Origin: Funneliformis mosseae
Lineage: Eukaryota > Glomeromycota > Glomeromycetes > Glomerales > Glomeraceae
NCBI GenBank assembly: GCA_910592005.1
Contig: CAJVPP010003748.1
Span: 1-10,861, forward strand
Length of the DNA stretch: 10,861 nt
Direction of reading: 5' to 3'
Positions 8,127-10,861 of the stretch are shown one piece after another. The notes under the pieces were generated by a model that worked only from the letters and a program-made list of their open reading frames with translations, searched no databases and was not told the origin of the DNA. The position numbers were made by a program, and so were the translations under genes. The number at the start of each line of letters is the position of its first letter. Positions within the stretch are counted from its first letter, which is position 1.

Positions 8127-8410
8127 TTTATAAAATAAAATTTATACGAAAAAATATGAAAAAATAATTTTAAAATTAAAATATCTTTATGTGTTATTTA
8201 ATTAATTTAGATATTGCATATGTGCATACATGGTAATACACGCCTATTAATCAATAGATCTAAATATTTAAATATCTAATTATTCAGTTATCTATTCCTA
8301 GTTAGTGATAATCAATTAAATAATCAAATAATTGGTTAATATTTTCATTTAATCATAATCAGTTAGTCATATCTAAATAATTTAACTATAGATTGAACGA
8401 TTCAAATCTC
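8127..8410. other. AT-rich flank upstream of the hAT relic
   Basis: This stretch should contain the transposon's promoter side and terminal repeat, but no matching inverted repeat was found on the 6181 side. It holds many short TTAAT/ATTAA and TCTAAATA motifs and no coding potential. Confidence 0.35.
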
Positions 8411-9765
8411 TAGTTTATTATTTAAAAGTTGACTGATTAATTAATAAAAGTTAACTTAAGTTTTATCTGATTTTGATAATTAAAGGTATATTTTTATTGT
8501 AAAAAATAAAAAAAAGAAAGTAAAAAAAACCAGTTTATTATTAAAGTTAACTAAAATTTAACTTAAGTTTCAATTTTTTCTTAATCTGATTTTGATAATT
8601 AAAAATTTGTTTTTATTATAAAAAATAAAAAAAATCAGTTTATTATTTAAAAAGTTGACTAAAATTCAACTTAAATTTTAGGTTTTTTTGTTTAGTTTTG
8701 ATAGTTAAAGATATATGAGAATTGATCTAAGAAAATCAAAGTTCAATATTAATAATTTATTAAGTTCAGACTTTAATTTTTTTAGATTATCTTATACTAT
8801 TATAAAAAGTAAAAAAAATTTAGTTTATTATTTTGAAAAGTTGACTAAAATTTAATTTAAGTTTTAGCTTTTGTTTTATCTGATTTAATTTTTTTTTATA
8901 TTCTGATATAATTATAAACCTAGCTATTTTATCAACAAATAATTCAAATTGAACCTTAAATTATAACAATTTTATTTGCTTATCACTCTTGTAAGTTTAT
9001 TTAATCTATACTAAATTTATTCAATTATCAGCCTAATAAATATCATATTAAGATAAAATTTAACTTGAAAGTTTTCTATAGGACTAATAAATAGTACCAA
9101 AGCATTGTTAAATATTTAGCCATATTATTAAATAGAGTGTCAAGTAAGGTATTTTATTCTGAATCTAAGAAATACCAAAGCATACTATACTATTAAACAA
9201 CTTAGAAATCAAACCTAATCTTTTCCCTTACATAAGATATAAAAACATAATAGCTGAAAACAATGTAAGATCAACTAACTGAAACTTATAACTTGTATTA
9301 TTATATCATATGTTTATCATTAGATGTTATCCTAAGACTAACTCTAAGAAAATGATATGATACTTTTATCTGATTTGATAGTTAAAGATATATTTATATT
9401 ATAAAAGTAAAAAAATCAGTTTATTATTTAAAAAGTTAACTAAAATTTAATTTGTATTTAAGTTTTTTCTTTATTTAATTTTGATAGTTTAAGGTATGTT
9501 TCTATAATAAAAAGTAAATAAATCAGTTTATTATTTGAAAAGTTGACTAAAAATTTAACTTAAGTTTTAACTTTTTCTTCATTTGATTTTGATAGTTAGA
9601 AATATATTTTTATTATAGAAAATAAAAAAAAATCAATTTTTTTTTTGAAAAGTTAATAAAAAATTCAACTTAAGTTTCATAAAAAGTAAAAAATTAGTTT
9701 ATTATTTGAAAAGTTTACTGTTTTATTAATTAAACTTAACTTAAGTTTTTTTTATTTTTGAAATA
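8411..9765. repeat. Dispersed/tandem family of ~105-125 bp AT-rich units
   Basis: Eight copies share the order CAGTTTATTATTT, then AAAAGTTGACTAAAA, then TTAACTTAAGTTTT, then TCTGATTTTGATAGTTAAAG, then a T-rich stretch, then AAAAAGTAAAAAAA. Copies begin at about 8411, 8531, 8636, 8820, 9417, 9524, 9634 and 9695. A half copy lacking the left part lies at 9364-9416. Copies 2-3 and 5-8 are head to tail, while 8716-8819 and 8891-9363 interrupt the array. In several copies GTTGA/TCAAC or GTTAA/TTAAC can form a small hairpin. There is no coding potential. It is best described as a decayed satellite-like array. Confidence 0.8.
8891..9363. other. Non-repeat insert within the satellite-like array
   Basis: This AT-rich sequence separates copy 4 from the following half copy. 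It has no gene. A short direct repeat TACCAAAGCAT occurs near 9097 and again near 9173. The stretch could be an old insertion into the array or simply diverged DNA. No terminal repeats or target duplication were seen. Confidence 0.4.
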
Positions 9766-10111
9766 ATATTTTTTAGCATTTTAGTAGTATATAAAAAAAA
9801 TAAAATTTAAATTTAAATTATTTTTTAAAAAGTAAAAAAATTAAGCTTATTTATATAAAAAGTTTAATTATAGAAAAGTAATTTTGAAAAGAGTATTAAC
9901 ATAATTTCATTAGTTAAAATGCATTCTTTTCATAAATAATTGAGAATGATAATTTGTAAATATTCCTATATATATTAAAAATAAATTTAAATAATATATC
10001 AAATCAATATCAATAAAATCATTCTTTTAATTCAGCAAGTTCTTCAAATATTCAATATTATTTTAGCAAATTAGTTTAATCTGAAAGTGCAGTTCATTAA
10101 AATGATAAAAC
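9766..10111. other. AT-rich DNA with no recognised feature
   Basis: About 350 bases of A/T-rich sequence contain homopolymer runs and no open frame of note, no inverted repeat of convincing length and no RNA-gene signature. Confidence 0.5.
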
Positions 10112-10395
10112 TATTATTTCTTTAGAACTATAAATATATTATTTCTTAGGTATTATTTCTTAGAAATGATAAAACTATTATACCTAAAGTATAATAATAT
10201 TATTATTATACCTAAAGAATATTAAAATAGCAGTATCTAAAAAACAATAAACTATCTTATCTAAGAAATAATAATACTAATATTCCTTAAAAACAATAAT
10301 GATAAATGTATTATTCCTTAGAAATAATAAATTACCTTACTAAATAAATATTAAACTATTATTTATTTAGAATAATAAATGTATTATACCTAAAG
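10112..10395. repeat. Degenerate 24-31 bp tandem repeat (TATTATaCCTwAGAAATAATAAA)
   Basis: Roughly ten to twelve diverged units follow one another. Each has TATTAT or a variant, then a CCTAAAG/CCTTAGA/TCTTAGA core, then AATAATAAA-type sequence. Clear cores are at TTTCTTAGAAAT (about 10157), TACCTAAAG (10190 and 10209), TCTAAGAAAT (about 10259), TTCCTTAGAAAT (about 10314) and TACCTAAAG (10387). Unit length varies, so this is an old decaying minisatellite with no coding potential. Confidence 0.65.
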
Positions 10396-10410
10396 TTTCA
10401 AATGGTTTAA

Positions 10411-10861
10411 TTCAGTTCGGATTATTAATCTTAAAAATGCCAATCCAAATTCAAACTAAATCGCAGACTGGTAAAAATCCGAACTGAACTGGAATTTTCA
10501 GATTAATCTGAAATTACAGTTCAATTATATAAGTAATCCACAATTTATATGTGAAACTCTAGAAAAATCACAAAAAATCGTGAATTTCTCTTCAAAGTTC
10601 GTGAAATTTGAAGAGAAATCGCAATTTTTTGTGACTATCCAAGAATTTTGCGATATTTTTTGCGAAATACTAAGAGAAATCACAAAAATTGCAATTCTCT
10701 AAGGATTTCCCAATTTTTTTGCAAAATTCGAAGAGAATCGCAATTTTTTGCGACTCTCCAAGAGTTTTGCATATAATTGAACCAAACTTTCAGATTAATC
10801 TGAAATTATCAGTTCAGTTCAGATTTTTTTCAGTTCAGATTAGAATTATAATCCGAAAAAA
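10411..10861. mobile_element. MITE-like element with long inverted arms, cut by the window end
   Basis: Arms at 10473-10530 and 10771-10828 are inverted copies. They share a CAGTTCAGTTC-type outer part, the perfect 16-bp palindrome TTCAGATTAATCTGAA (10497-10512 and 10789-10804), and an inner 12-bp match (ATATAATTGAAC at 10771-10782). Outside them, TTCAGTTCGGATT at 10411-10423 is a perfect inverted copy of 10476-10488. CAGTTCAGATTAGAATTATAATCCGAA near 10831-10857 resembles the outer left side, so the element probably continues past the window. There is no transposase inside. The structure fits a non-autonomous foldback or MITE element. The target duplication cannot be assessed. Confidence 0.7.
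10559..10771. repeat. 60-bp tandem repeat inside the MITE-like element, with hairpin
   Basis: Units beginning AAGAGAAATCGCAATTTTTT recur at 10611, about 10672 and 10731, each followed by a TCTCCAAGAGTTTTGC-like half; a diverged partial unit starts at about 10559. The unit is itself partly self-complementary. ATTTCTCTTCAAA at 10584-10596 pairs perfectly with 10607-10619, making a 13-bp stem with a 10-nt loop. Confidence 0.7.

Noticed and set aside
1..10861. tRNA, rRNA or other structured RNA genes
   Set aside because: No cloverleaf, B-box-like motif or conserved rRNA segment was recognised on either strand by eye. A covariance-model scan would be the decisive test.

Overview
The window looks like nuclear DNA of a very AT-rich, intron-bearing fungus. 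The best fit is an arbuscular mycorrhizal fungus (Glomeromycotina, Rhizophagus-like). The reasons are a kinase of the expanded TKL-like type seen in these fungi (N-terminal NEWFNWIEESIS, later ALKSF, VMEYADGG, LACAVSCLHDEGIIHRD), four short GT-AG introns, a decayed hAT transposase beside it, and abundant AT-rich repeats. The genus is inferred from family resemblance, not from a database search.

Layout. Bases 1-360 are a 72-base poly(A) run and A-rich low-complexity DNA with three AAAGTCCGG motifs. Bases 383-540 hold an inverted-repeat cluster built on GTACGGTACG. An intact single-exon ORF at 1166-1990 (+) encodes a 274-residue multi-pass membrane protein that I cannot assign to a family. Bases 1991-3685 are non-coding apart from an imperfect 108-bp palindrome at 2533-2640. 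A five-exon gene at 3686-6180 (+) encodes a predicted 723-residue protein: a TKL-like kinase domain (residues about 28-305), a polar linker, and sixteen and a half 20-residue LP-type leucine-rich repeats to the C-terminus. A minus-strand hAT transposase relic (about 8126 to 6230) starts almost directly after the stop codon. From 8411 to the end the DNA is repeats: a dispersed family of about 105-125 bp (8411-9765), a degenerate 24-31 bp tandem array (10112-10395), and a MITE-like element with long inverted arms (from about 10411, cut by the window edge).

The kinase-LRR gene is the most interesting object. The spliced reading frame restores every expected kinase block, but the DFG aspartate is Tyr and the second glycine of the glycine loop is Ala, while the VAIK lysine and HRD aspartate are kept. 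It may therefore be a pseudokinase or a very weak kinase carrying a repeat domain that resembles bacterial-type (YopM/IpaH-like) or FNIP-like LRRs. The repeats are nearly identical at DNA level, with a 60-bp period, and show recent segmental duplication. The array breaks off mid-unit close to the hAT relic, so the C-terminus may have been reshaped there. No operon logic applies. The membrane protein and the kinase-LRR protein are 1.7 kb apart on the same strand, and nothing in the sequence links their functions.
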